Source: Dehalococcoidia bacterium
GTDB lineage: Bacteria; Chloroflexota; Dehalococcoidia; Dehalococcoidales; UBA1222
Direction of reading: 5' to 3'
DNA: 6,511 bases
NCBI GenBank assembly: GCA_009786345.1
Contig: WQTJ01000092.1
Coordinates: 1-6,511, forward strand
In this document: piece after piece, positions 1-6,511 of the stretch
Position numbering within the stretch: the stretch's first letter is position 1
How the letters are laid out: each line of letters begins with the position of its first letter
Made by a program: the position numbers and the translations under genes
The notes under the pieces: model-generated
The model's database searches: none
What the model was told of the DNA's origin: nothing
What the model saw: the letters and a program-made list of their open reading frames with translations, nothing else

Positions 1-934
1 TAATCATTTCCCGTACCAAGTTTACGGATTCCGGATGCCGCATAATGGCGACGTCTCCGCCTGCCATAAGTAGTATCCATGCAGCCATAGCCTCAAGCAG
101 TATGCCTCGTTTGGCGGCATCGCCAAGTTTGGCATCGTCAGATGAGCCAGCCTCCTTGCTCTTCCAAGCTTCCCTTGCGATGTTGAGTATGATGGGAGAT
201 GCCAGCTTATCATCTTGCTGAGTTAAGGAGGCCATGCGTATACGTTCTATTACGGAATAGCAGTATTCAATGCCGTAGCCGATGCCGGATACTGTGGGAT
301 CAATCACAAGTTTACTGTCTGGTACTCCGAGATTTGAAAGCAGAATATTTAATTGTTTGGCAAGGTTGATGTCAATAGATGAAGAAGCAACAATGGTGTG
401 GCCGTAGCTAAGTGCCGCCGCCGCGATTTTCTTGTAGTCACCTTCTTCAACAGGCCCTATTATTAATTTCTTGTCTTGGCATGTTTCACATACCAAGCGT
501 AGCACTTCAGTATCTTTTTCGTGGTTGGTTGTGCCCCACACAATTAGCGGGACATCAATGCTATCGGCTAATTTTTTGACTAAAGCTGAGGCTTGTTCGG
601 CTCCAGTGTTGGCTCCGTTTGGATCAGTGCTGGCTAATTGCAGGCATATCATTTCTGCATCGTAATTTGTAATGCATTTATGTGCCCAAGCAATTGGATC
701 GGATAAAACGTCAGCAAAGGGCTCAAGTGCCACAATCGGCCAGTCAGTTGGTGCTGCGTCATAGACTTCCATGGCAATACGCGGCGAGTGTGGCAGGGTC
801 CCTTCAAAATAGTGAAATTGATAGCAGCTTTCGCCTCCAATAGTAATTGCCTTATCGCCTGTGCCAAGCGTTACAGTTTTAATTCGTCCGCTATAGTGCT
901 GCTTTGGTAATTCAAATGCTGTATTGCCGTTCAT
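1..934 (-). CDS. acsD: Corrinoid iron-sulfur protein small subunit / acetyl-CoA decarbonylase-synthase delta subunit (3' end cut by window edge)
   Basis: This is the small (delta) subunit of the corrinoid iron-sulfur protein, which carries a methyl group from methyl-tetrahydrofolate to the acetyl-CoA synthase active site. From the ATG at 934 the frame is open for 311 codons to the left edge. Recognisable family stretches are ICLQLASTDPNG (residues 96-107), AAAALSYGH (171-179), SIDINLAKQLNILL (186-199), IDPTVSGIGYGIEY (211-224), YSVIERIR (226-233) and a closing segment, LLMAGGDVAIMRHPESV (288-304). The family is usually about 310-325 residues, so only a few to perhaps a dozen codons should be missing. 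The fold is known to be a TIM barrel with no metal cluster of its own; the cobalamin and 4Fe-4S cluster sit on or beside the large subunit, which is not seen here. The start is supported by AAGGAA five bases upstream, overlapping the folD stop. The call to the CoFeSP small-subunit/CdhD family is firm. The bacterial name acsD rather than cdhD is a naming choice. Confidence 0.93.
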   Translation of the reverse strand, partial: MNGNTAFELPKQHYSGRIKTVTLGTGDKAITIGGESCYQFHYFEGTLPHSPRIAMEVYDAAPTDWPIVALEPFADVLSDPIAWAHKCITNYDAEMICLQLASTDPNGANTGAEQASALVKKLADSIDVPLIVWGTTNHEKDTEVLRLVCETCQDKKLIIGPVEEGDYKKIAAAALSYGHTIVASSSIDINLAKQLNILLSNLGVPDSKLVIDPTVSGIGYGIEYCYSVIERIRMASLTQQDDKLASPIILNIAREAWKSKEAGSSDDAKLGDAAKRGILLEAMAAWILLMAGGDVAIMRHPESVNLVREMI

Positions 935-939
935 GCTGT

Positions 940-945
940 TTCCTT
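940..945 (-). promoter_or_regulatory. Ribosome binding site of acsD overlapping the folD stop codon
   Basis: AAGGAA lies five bases before the acsD ATG, and its first two bases are part of the folD TAA stop. This supports the ATG at 934 as the start and places initiation of acsD where ribosomes finishing folD terminate, so the two genes are probably translationally coupled (inference). Confidence 0.7.
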
Positions 946-1831
946 AAATAAGTCCATGTGCCATTTTAGTTGCCTTGACTGTATTTGACATAAGCATAAT
1001 AATAGTCATGGGGCCAACTCCGCCAGGCACAGGTGTAATGGCGCTGGCTTTTTCTTTGACGGCGGCAAAATCTACATCGCCTGCCAATATACGTTTGCCG
1101 TCGGCGGTTTTACCGATTTCGTTTGTGCCTACATCTATTATGACTACGCCATCTTTTACCATATCGGCTGTTATGAAATTAGGTTTGCCCATGGCGGCGA
1201 TAAGTATGTCCGCCCTGCGTGTATGGGTTGCGATATCGCGTGTGGCTGAATGGCAAATGGTGACAGTGGCATTGGCTCCTTGAGCTTTTTGCAGCAAAAT
1301 GTTGGCGATGGGTTTGCCCACGATATTACTGCGGCCAACCACTACCACCTCTGCTCCGTCGGTTTTTATATTGCTGCGTTCCAGCAATATCTGTATACCG
1401 CGCGGTGTGCATGGCAGAAAACTTGGATTACCTACTACCATGCGTCCAACGCTTGTCGGATGAAACCCGTCCACATCTTTATCCGGATTTATGGCTGAAA
1501 TTATTTTGGATTCATCAATGTGTTTGGGTAGCGGCATCTGCACTAATATCCCATTTATCTGCGGGTTGTTGTTGAGCTTCGCCAGTAACGCAATCAAGTC
1601 GGTCTCAGACGTGCTGGCAGGCATGTCATAGCGCTCTGAGTGTATGCCAATGTCCTGACACATCTTAACTTTTCTGCCAACATAAACGTGTGAGGCAGGG
1701 TCGTCTCCCACCAGTATAGTAGCCAGCCCCGGAATAATACCATGACGTGTTTTCAATTCAGCTACTTCCTGACATGTTTCTGCCGTAATCTGTTTTGCGG
1801 TTTCAGTTCCGCTGATGATTTTAGCCGTCAT
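944..1831 (-). CDS. folD: Bifunctional methylenetetrahydrofolate dehydrogenase / methenyltetrahydrofolate cyclohydrolase
   Basis: FolD interconverts formyl-, methenyl- and methylene-tetrahydrofolate in the cytoplasm, using NAD(P)(H). In this operon it serves the methyl branch of the Wood-Ljungdahl pathway directly after Fhs. The 295-residue length is normal for the family. The N-terminal catalytic domain has Y50-VGR-K54 (the conserved Tyr and catalytic Lys of the YxxxK motif), GILVQMPLP with Gln98, and DKDVDGFHP (residues 117-125) with the conserved Asp121. The Rossmann domain carries VVVVGRSNIVGKP (162-174). The signature PVPGGVGPMT (267-276) closes the active site. All expected catalytic residues are present. 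The ATG directly follows the TAA of the cooC-like gene, and AGGAAG at 1839-1844 lies seven bases upstream inside the end of that gene, so translation is likely coupled. Cofactor preference (NADP or NAD) cannot be read safely from the sequence. Confidence 0.97.
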   Translation of the reverse strand: MTAKIISGTETAKQITAETCQEVAELKTRHGIIPGLATILVGDDPASHVYVGRKVKMCQDIGIHSERYDMPASTSETDLIALLAKLNNNPQINGILVQMPLPKHIDESKIISAINPDKDVDGFHPTSVGRMVVGNPSFLPCTPRGIQILLERSNIKTDGAEVVVVGRSNIVGKPIANILLQKAQGANATVTICHSATRDIATHTRRADILIAAMGKPNFITADMVKDGVVIIDVGTNEIGKTADGKRILAGDVDFAAVKEKASAITPVPGGVGPMTIIMLMSNTVKATKMAHGLI

Positions 1832-2602
1832 TTAAACACTTCCTGTCTTTTGAAGAATGTTTTTCAGTAATGCCGCCACTGCTATAGCAGCTGGAGATGT
1901 ATCACGTAAGTCTAATAGAGATTGCTGTTCAAGGTCAAAACGTTCAATTTCGGCACAGTGTGGGATGAATGCGGTCGGACTTATGCCAAGAGTTTTAAGC
2001 TCTGCAGTGACATGTTTATCCAATGCGTCTGGTACCCGCGTTATAATAAATGCCGATTGCTTAACATCTATCTTTAGTTCATCCACAGTTTGGTGGATGC
2101 GTGCGGCAGTGCGAATGCCTTTCACCGAGTAATCTGAGGCGATGAGCAGGATGTCTACTCCATCGGTAGTGCCGCGGCTGAGGTGCTCCATGCCGGCCTC
2201 GTTATCCATTACCATAAACTTATAATTTGGCTTTAGGGTATCAATAAAGTCTTTGAGCACGCTGTTTGGGTAGCAGTAGCACCCTGAGCCTGCTCCGTGC
2301 CCCATAGAAATCAGGTCAAAACCGTGGCTTTCCACAATTGCTTCATTAAGCCGCAAGTTGAGATAAGAACCTTTATTCATGCCTGGCGGCAGGCTTATCT
2401 TATCATCGTTAAATTGATCAACTACCGAACCGATAGTTTCATGTAGTGTCAGTCCTAAGCTTTCATGCAGGTTGGCGTTGCCGTCGGCGTCAACTGCTAA
2501 AATAGGCGCCATACGTTGCTTTATTAGCTCGCGGATGATGAGCGCGCAAGTGGTGGTTTTCCCGCTGCCGCCTTTGCCTGCGATGGCAACAGAGATTGTC
2601 AT
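1832..2602 (-). CDS. acsF: CooC/AcsF-type nickel-insertion ATPase for CO dehydrogenase/acetyl-CoA synthase
   Basis: This is a SIMIBI-class (MinD-like) P-loop ATPase of the CooC family. These cytoplasmic proteins dimerise with ATP and deliver nickel to CO dehydrogenase (CooC) or acetyl-CoA synthase (AcsF). The 256-residue length fits. The deviant Walker A GKGGSGKTT is at residues 9-17 with the signature Lys10. AVDADGNANL (36-45) is the switch-I region with Asp38 and Asp40. C108-Y-C110 is the CxC motif that binds nickel at the dimer interface in characterised CooC proteins. VMDNEAGMEHL (131-141) is the Walker B/switch-II region typical of CooC. Its start codon overlaps the acsV stop (shared ATGA), and a strong AGGTGAG lies five bases upstream at 2608-2614. 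The location beside acsV and acsD suggests a target in the CODH/ACS complex. Sequence reading cannot tell AcsF from CooC function, so the symbol is tentative while the family is secure. Confidence 0.92.
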   Translation of the reverse strand: MTISVAIAGKGGSGKTTTCALIIRELIKQRMAPILAVDADGNANLHESLGLTLHETIGSVVDQFNDDKISLPPGMNKGSYLNLRLNEAIVESHGFDLISMGHGAGSGCYCYPNSVLKDFIDTLKPNYKFMVMDNEAGMEHLSRGTTDGVDILLIASDYSVKGIRTAARIHQTVDELKIDVKQSAFIITRVPDALDKHVTAELKTLGISPTAFIPHCAEIERFDLEQQSLLDLRDTSPAAIAVAALLKNILQKTGSV

Positions 2603-4509
2603 CGCAACTCACCTACCTTTACTGATGGAAATAGTGCAACATCAGTGTGCGGCAGGAACATAGCTGCGGTATAACTGCTCATGAAGTCGGCATTCTCCGA
2701 AAGTTCCAAGTTGGTCATCATGGATGCCACTGCGCTGCTTTGCTGCCGTACGTCGTCTGAAAAGGCTATCAGCCGTGCTCCAAGCAGTGAGCCGTTGCCA
2801 ATAAAGGCGAACTTATGGCGCGGAAGATCGGGCAACAGCCCAATAGTTATGGCATTTTCAATATCCAAGCGGCTTCCGAAAGTGCCGGCGATTACAACTT
2901 GTTCAATATCGGACATGTTCTTATCCACACTGGAAACCAGCGTGTGATATCCTGCATAAAGTGCTGCTTTGGAACGGATAAGGTTGTCCATGTCAATTTC
3001 GGTAAAGACAATATCTTGTCCTGTGCCGCTTTGGTTTGCATAGACCAGTATATATTCCGCACCGTTTTCACCGCGGCGCAAGCGTGCAAATCCTTTTTCT
3101 AAGTTGAAGTGTCCTGCTTGTGTAACCAGACCATTTTTCAGCAGTGAAGCAGTCAGGTTGATAATGCCTGAGCCGCAGATGCCCAAAGGCAGTCCATCTC
3201 CGATGACTTTTATGATCGGGTCTGAAAGGGCGTTTTCTAAGTGGAAATCCTCAATGGCTCCATTTGTTGCGAGCATGCCGCACAGGATCCCGCCGCCTTC
3301 AAAGGTTGGGCCAGCTGATGCTGCGGAAGTTATAAGCCATTCACTATTGCCAAATACGATTTCGCCGTTTGTGCCGATATCTATATACAGAGTTAGCGTT
3401 TGACGCTGGAATATGCCGCTGCCTACGATACCGGATACAATATCACCGCCTACGTAGCTGGCGACGGAAGGCACGCAATAAAGCCGGACGTGCTCTCCTG
3501 CTGCTATGCCTAGGGAATGTGCTTCTACCAGTGGCGGACTGCTTATTGTGGGCACATATGGCGACATGCGCAGATATTGAGGATCAATTGCCAGCAGCAT
3601 ATGCACCATTACTGTGTTGGCCGCTACTACTATGTGGTTAATGTTGTTGTGTGATACGCCACTTGATTCCAGCATGTGCTGGATAAGCGTGTTGAGTGTG
3701 TCCACCACGGCTGTTTGCAGTTTTTCAAGGCCCTTTGGGTTGCGGCACTGAGCAATGCGGGCGATTACGTCTGCCCCAAAACTTATTTGTTTGTTATAGT
3801 CAATAGCTTGTGCTACTACTTGTCCTCGGTTAAGGTCAAGCAACTGTCCGCGCACAGCTGTCGTCCCAATATCAAATGCCAGCGCGTAATTGCTTGTACG
3901 TGTATCCCCTGTTTCTATGTTTACAAGGTGCGTATGCCCATCAGATTTCATTAGCGTTGCGGTAACAATCCAATTGCCTTGTCTTGCTATATGAGCTAGT
4001 TTTCTTGTTACACTGATATCTACTTCTATGTCTAACTTAGACCGGCCTTTTAGACATCGCAACAGCCGCGAAAGGTCGCTTGAATTATCTTGCAGTGACG
4101 GAGGCGGTATTTCCAGCAGTCGTTTTTCAATAGGCGGTGCAAAACGCCATCCTTTGCATAATAATTCGATATTTGTATTTTGCAGTGTTTCGCGTTTAAG
4201 CACAGCTGTTTCTAGCCGTGACGTGGCCGGTATCTCCACTATTAGATCTGACATAATGCGGCTGCTGCACGCTTGGCGCAGGCCATTTTGATAGTCTTCA
4301 TCGGATATTCTTGCTGTCTTTGGGCTGTCAACTAATCCTGTTTTAACCAACACGTTGCAAGTGCCGCAAGTACCAGTGCCGCCGCAACTGGCGTTTATAT
4401 GTACGCCAGCTGCTATGGCAGCAGATAACAGATTTGCCCCTTCTTCCACGCTTGTTTCAACGTGGTCAGGCATGAAAACCACCTTATACTTTTGTTTGCT
4501 GTTAGGCAT
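2599..4509 (-). CDS. acsV: Reductive activator of the corrinoid iron-sulfur protein (2Fe-2S domain plus ASKHA ATPase domain)
   Basis: This protein is of the RACo/AcsV family (RamA-like activators with DUF4445). It uses ATP and low-potential electrons to return the inactive Co(II) corrinoid protein to Co(I). The 636-residue length matches the family. The N-terminal plant-type ferredoxin domain (about residues 8-95) holds one 2Fe-2S cluster ligated by Cys42, Cys48, Cys51 (CGGTGTCGTC) and Cys81. A linker and middle domain cover about 96-205. The ASKHA ATPase domain begins with AFDIGTTAVRG (211-221, phosphate-1 loop). It continues with VPSVASYVGGDIVSG (346-360), YIDIGTNGEI (375-384, phosphate-2 loop), SAGPTFEGGGI (398-408), GICGSGI (443-449) and VVIAGTFGSRLD (538-549). 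The start codon lies just before the ferredoxin fold, so a later start is unlikely. I see no good Shine-Dalgarno before it: the upstream unknown gene ends only 3 nt away, which suggests translational coupling. The stop overlaps the next gene. The natural partner is the corrinoid protein containing AcsD, encoded in the same operon. Confidence 0.93.
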   Translation of the reverse strand: MPNSKQKYKVVFMPDHVETSVEEGANLLSAAIAAGVHINASCGGTGTCGTCNVLVKTGLVDSPKTARISDEDYQNGLRQACSSRIMSDLIVEIPATSRLETAVLKRETLQNTNIELLCKGWRFAPPIEKRLLEIPPPSLQDNSSDLSRLLRCLKGRSKLDIEVDISVTRKLAHIARQGNWIVTATLMKSDGHTHLVNIETGDTRTSNYALAFDIGTTAVRGQLLDLNRGQVVAQAIDYNKQISFGADVIARIAQCRNPKGLEKLQTAVVDTLNTLIQHMLESSGVSHNNINHIVVAANTVMVHMLLAIDPQYLRMSPYVPTISSPPLVEAHSLGIAAGEHVRLYCVPSVASYVGGDIVSGIVGSGIFQRQTLTLYIDIGTNGEIVFGNSEWLITSAASAGPTFEGGGILCGMLATNGAIEDFHLENALSDPIIKVIGDGLPLGICGSGIINLTASLLKNGLVTQAGHFNLEKGFARLRRGENGAEYILVYANQSGTGQDIVFTEIDMDNLIRSKAALYAGYHTLVSSVDKNMSDIEQVVIAGTFGSRLDIENAITIGLLPDLPRHKFAFIGNGSLLGARLIAFSDDVRQQSSAVASMMTNLELSENADFMSSYTAAMFLPHTDVALFPSVKVGELR

Positions 4510-4512
4510 TGT

Positions 4513-5502
4513 TTACTTAATCTCGGCTTTTATCTGCATCTGTTGCTCACGAGTGGGATACTCAAAGGTGCCGTCACCAATAATGTCATATTCTATGTCT
4601 TTCCACGCTGCAAGTAAGTGTTCGATAAAGCCGTGAAATTGCCACCAATACCTATACGCGTCCGCATTTCCGTCAGTTCTTTCGTGTTGTTTATTTAATG
4701 GCCCTTCGGCAGTGCAGATATATGTTAATTCATCTTTTGGGTAGCCTTGGTTGTAATAGCAGTTTGCTATCCTTGTACTCATCGCCACAGGATTATACCT
4801 GCACAATGGTTCATTACCGTAAGACGGGTCAGGCCTACCTAATAATCTCCATTTAAACCTCCTTTTCTGATCCGAAGGATGAGAAATTGGAAGCAACCGA
4901 TAGTTTCGTATTGTTTCAAGTGCATCATCAGCCGAAGGCATTTCATCAAACAATCTGTCGAATACCTGAATCCGCATGATTATATCTGTTGAGTCAAAAT
5001 CTATACTTTCTCCAATTTTTTGCATGAGAAGATATTTGCCATAGGCGTTAACTAATCCTGTTATTTCAATGTGCACTCTATACGCATAGATATCATTCAA
5101 ATTCCAAGGGTTTATAAATTGGATAATTCTCTTCCGAAAACGCTTTTCTTTTGGCTGTTCAGATTCAAGCTTGACGCGTAACTTTTCAAGAGTCTTTTTC
5201 CATCCTGCGCTGCCATTTTTACTCTCTTCCCAAAGCTCTACACCGCCATCTTTTTCTATCCATTCTAGCGCCTTTGCTTTCACTTCAGGCATTAACCTGC
5301 CGACTTTCCATTGTGTTTCAGCTAGGGCAAACCACAAGAGAGGTTCGTCATCCTGATCTCCGATAAAGTCCTTGAAGTCTTCAAGAGTTTTTTCGTAGGC
5401 ATCCTGATTGCTTAGCTGCCTTCTTTCAAGATACTTAATGTATCTATCACGCACATCACTTGTGGTATCGTTTGCGTACAGACTAGTTCCCCATGTTCCC
5501 AT
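4513..5502 (-). CDS. Uncharacterised protein with N-terminal MGTWG motif, embedded in the Wood-Ljungdahl operon
   Basis: I do not recognise a function. The 329-residue product begins MGTWGTSLYANDTTSDVRD, an opening I recall from uncharacterised, mostly Gram-positive proteins; a relation to DUF4259-like proteins is possible but unproven. Residues 1-118 look mainly helical and charged, with LLWFALAETQWKVGRLMPEV (55-74) and a Lys/Glu-rich helix (about 101-123). Residues 127-185 contain INPWNLNDIYAYRV and a GKYLLMQKIGES segment, which suggest a small beta-rich module. The C-terminal part is rich in Trp and Tyr (YRYWWQFHGFIEHLLAAW, 283-300). There is no signal peptide, membrane segment, metal-binding cluster or nucleotide-binding loop, so it is probably a soluble cytoplasmic protein. 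An in-frame TTG at 5508 is a possible earlier start, but AAGGA sits eight bases before the ATG at 5502 and too near the TTG, so I chose the ATG. It is clearly more AT-rich than its neighbours, suggesting transfer from elsewhere. It follows fhs by 56 nt and precedes acsV by 3 nt on the same strand. Confidence 0.8.
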   Translation of the reverse strand: MGTWGTSLYANDTTSDVRDRYIKYLERRQLSNQDAYEKTLEDFKDFIGDQDDEPLLWFALAETQWKVGRLMPEVKAKALEWIEKDGGVELWEESKNGSAGWKKTLEKLRVKLESEQPKEKRFRKRIIQFINPWNLNDIYAYRVHIEITGLVNAYGKYLLMQKIGESIDFDSTDIIMRIQVFDRLFDEMPSADDALETIRNYRLLPISHPSDQKRRFKWRLLGRPDPSYGNEPLCRYNPVAMSTRIANCYYNQGYPKDELTYICTAEGPLNKQHERTDGNADAYRYWWQFHGFIEHLLAAWKDIEYDIIGDGTFEYPTREQQMQIKAEIK

Positions 5503-5510
5503 ATTCAATA

Positions 5511-5515
5511 TCCTT
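5511..5515 (-). promoter_or_regulatory. Ribosome binding site deciding the start of the unknown gene
   Basis: AAGGA is followed by eight bases and then the ATG at 5502. The alternative in-frame TTG at 5508 would leave only two bases of spacing, so the ATG giving MGTWGTSLY is preferred. This also agrees with the remembered family pattern in which proteins of this type begin at MGTWG. Confidence 0.7.
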
Positions 5516-5558
5516 GCATCAATCTTAATAAAGCAATGGTTTTGCCGCTTGTATTATT

Positions 5559-6511
5559 TTAGAACAACCCTTTTACTTTTCCAGTTTCTGTATTTATATC
5601 TATGCGGCGGAAAGCTGGATTGGAAGATGTGCCTGGCATGAGTTTTATATCACCTGCTACCGGAACAACGAATCCTGCTCCAGCATATGTGAGTATGTCG
5701 CGAATAGGCAATATCCAGCCTTTTGGGCGCCCTTTAAGCGATGGATCGTGTGATAGTGACAGGTGAGTTTTAACCATACAGGTATACATTTGACTGGCAA
5801 GAGGGTCTTTCTCAAGTTTTTCGGCTTTTTCTTGTGCTTCTGTAGTGTAGCTTACCCCGTCTGCTCCGTATACTTCTTTGGCGATGGTTTCAATGCGCCG
5901 GCGTAACGGTAGTTTGTCTGAGTATAGGAAATTAAAGGGAGTCTTGTTGTTGCATGCATCTACTACAGCTTCTGCTAGTTCAGTGGCTCCTTCACCGCCT
6001 TTTAGCCAATGCTGTGAAACAGCCACGTGTGCGCCGACGCCTTCTGCTGCGTGCCTTATAATATCTGTTTCCTCTTTGCTGTCTGTGTGGAAATGGTTGA
6101 TGCACACAACTGGTTTGATACCGCTTTTCTTGACTGTTTCCAAGTGTGCCAGCAGGTTTTCTACTCCTTTTTCCACCAGTGCCGGGTTTGGGTTGGTATA
6201 GGCTTCATCCAGCGGCTTGCCGGGTACCACTGTTGGACCACCGCCGTGCATCTTGAGGGCGCGTACAGTGGCAACTACTACGGCGCAGTTTGGTGTTAGC
6301 CCAGAAAGATGGGTCTTGATATCTAAAAATTTCTCAAAGCCGATATCAGCTCCGAAACCGCTCTCGGTAACATGGTAGTCGGCAAGTTTGAGCGCAACCC
6401 TATCTGCAATTATGGATGATTGGCCGATGGCTATATTGGCGAATGGCCCGGCATGCACCATTATGGGCTGTCCTTCTATGGTCTGCATTAAGTTGGGGTT
6501 GGCAGCGCGCA
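5559..6511 (-). CDS. fhs: Formate-tetrahydrofolate ligase (formyl-THF synthetase), C-terminal part; 5' end outside window
   Basis: Fhs joins formate to tetrahydrofolate at the cost of ATP, the entry step of the methyl branch of the Wood-Ljungdahl pathway. The frame is open to the right edge: about 317 codons are visible out of the usual 550-600, so the N-terminal part with the P-loop is missing. In-frame codons upstream of the Met at 6488 read RAANPNL, continuing into [20 protein letters not shown], so that Met is internal and not the start. Other family stretches are [82 protein letters not shown], and the end [18 protein letters not shown] followed by the terminal GKVKGLF. The sequence differs from the classic clostridial enzyme (for example IAIGQSS where that has IAHGCNS, and [14 protein letters not shown] near the end). 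It therefore belongs to another branch of the family. The activity call is secure. No terminator hairpin is visible after its stop. Confidence 0.96.
   Translation of the reverse strand, partial: RAANPNLMQTIEGQPIMVHAGPFANIAIGQSSIIADRVALKLADYHVTESGFGADIGFEKFLDIKTHLSGLTPNCAVVVATVRALKMHGGGPTVVPGKPLDEAYTNPNPALVEKGVENLLAHLETVKKSGIKPVVCINHFHTDSKEETDIIRHAAEGVGAHVAVSQHWLKGGEGATELAEAVVDACNNKTPFNFLYSDKLPLRRRIETIAKEVYGADGVSYTTEAQEKAEKLEKDPLASQMYTCMVKTHLSLSHDPSLKGRPKGWILPIRDILTYAGAGFVVPVAGDIKLMPGTSSNPAFRRIDINTETGKVKGLF

Noticed and set aside
22..213. Minus-strand 63-codon reading frame near the left edge
   Set aside because: It is out of frame with acsD, whose conserved C-terminal segment (LLMAGGDVAIMRHPE) occupies the same bases.
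649..867. Minus-strand 72-codon reading frame within acsD
   Set aside because: It lies in another frame of the strongly conserved acsD coding sequence, resembles no protein I know, and has no ribosome binding site. It is a shadow.
975..1498. Plus-strand reading frames opposite folD
   Set aside because: They are antisense to a conserved gene, with no recognisable motifs. They arise from the codon bias of the minus-strand gene.
5503..5508. TTG at 5508 as start of the unknown gene
   Set aside because: The spacing to AAGGA would be only two bases, while the ATG at 5502 has eight. The longer form adds only two residues.
5503..5558. Possible terminator or promoter between fhs and the unknown gene
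   Set aside because: I found no inverted repeat with a T-run and no convincing -35/-10 pair in these 56 bases. An AT-rich TTTATTAAGAT stretch alone is too weak to call.
4513..5558. Insertion sequence or other mobile element carrying the unknown gene
   Set aside because: I saw no terminal inverted repeats, target duplications or transposase motifs flanking the gene, so its origin rests only on base composition and context.

Overview
The window shows six genes, all on the minus strand and read from right to left. Five of them belong to the Wood-Ljungdahl (reductive acetyl-CoA) pathway. In transcription order they are: fhs (formate-tetrahydrofolate ligase, 5' end outside the window), an uncharacterised gene of 329 codons, an acsV-type reductive activator of the corrinoid protein, an acsF/cooC-type nickel-insertion ATPase, folD, and an acsD/cdhD-type small (delta) subunit of the corrinoid iron-sulfur protein, whose last few codons lie beyond the left edge.

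Layout: the fhs C-terminal part is at 5559-6511. A 56-nt gap follows, then the unknown gene at 4513-5502. acsV (2599-4509) starts 3 nt after the unknown gene stops. The cooC-like gene (1832-2602) overlaps acsV by 4 nt. folD (944-1831) begins on the base after the cooC stop. acsD (1-934) begins 9 nt after folD. This packing suggests one transcription unit. I found no RNA gene, mobile element, CRISPR array, long repeat or convincing terminator or promoter, and no gene-free stretch over 60 nt.

How the genes work together: Fhs activates formate onto tetrahydrofolate. FolD carries the one-carbon unit to methylene-THF. After reduction to methyl-THF by enzymes not seen here, the methyl group goes to the cobalt of the corrinoid iron-sulfur protein, of which AcsD is the small subunit. 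The AcsV protein rescues that protein when its cobalt oxidises to Co(II). The CooC/AcsF ATPase helps load nickel into CO dehydrogenase/acetyl-CoA synthase. The catalytic CODH/ACS subunits, the large corrinoid subunit and the methyltransferase are not in the window and may lie past the left edge.

Organism: a strictly anaerobic bacterium using this pathway for acetogenesis, autotrophy or acetate/C1 metabolism. The folD/fhs/acsV set is bacterial rather than methanogen-like. The Fhs sequence is not the classic clostridial form; from memory it is closer to a variant seen in Chloroflexota (Dehalococcoidia) and some other anaerobes, but I cannot fix the phylum. The most unusual item is the AT-richer unknown gene embedded in the operon between fhs and acsV.
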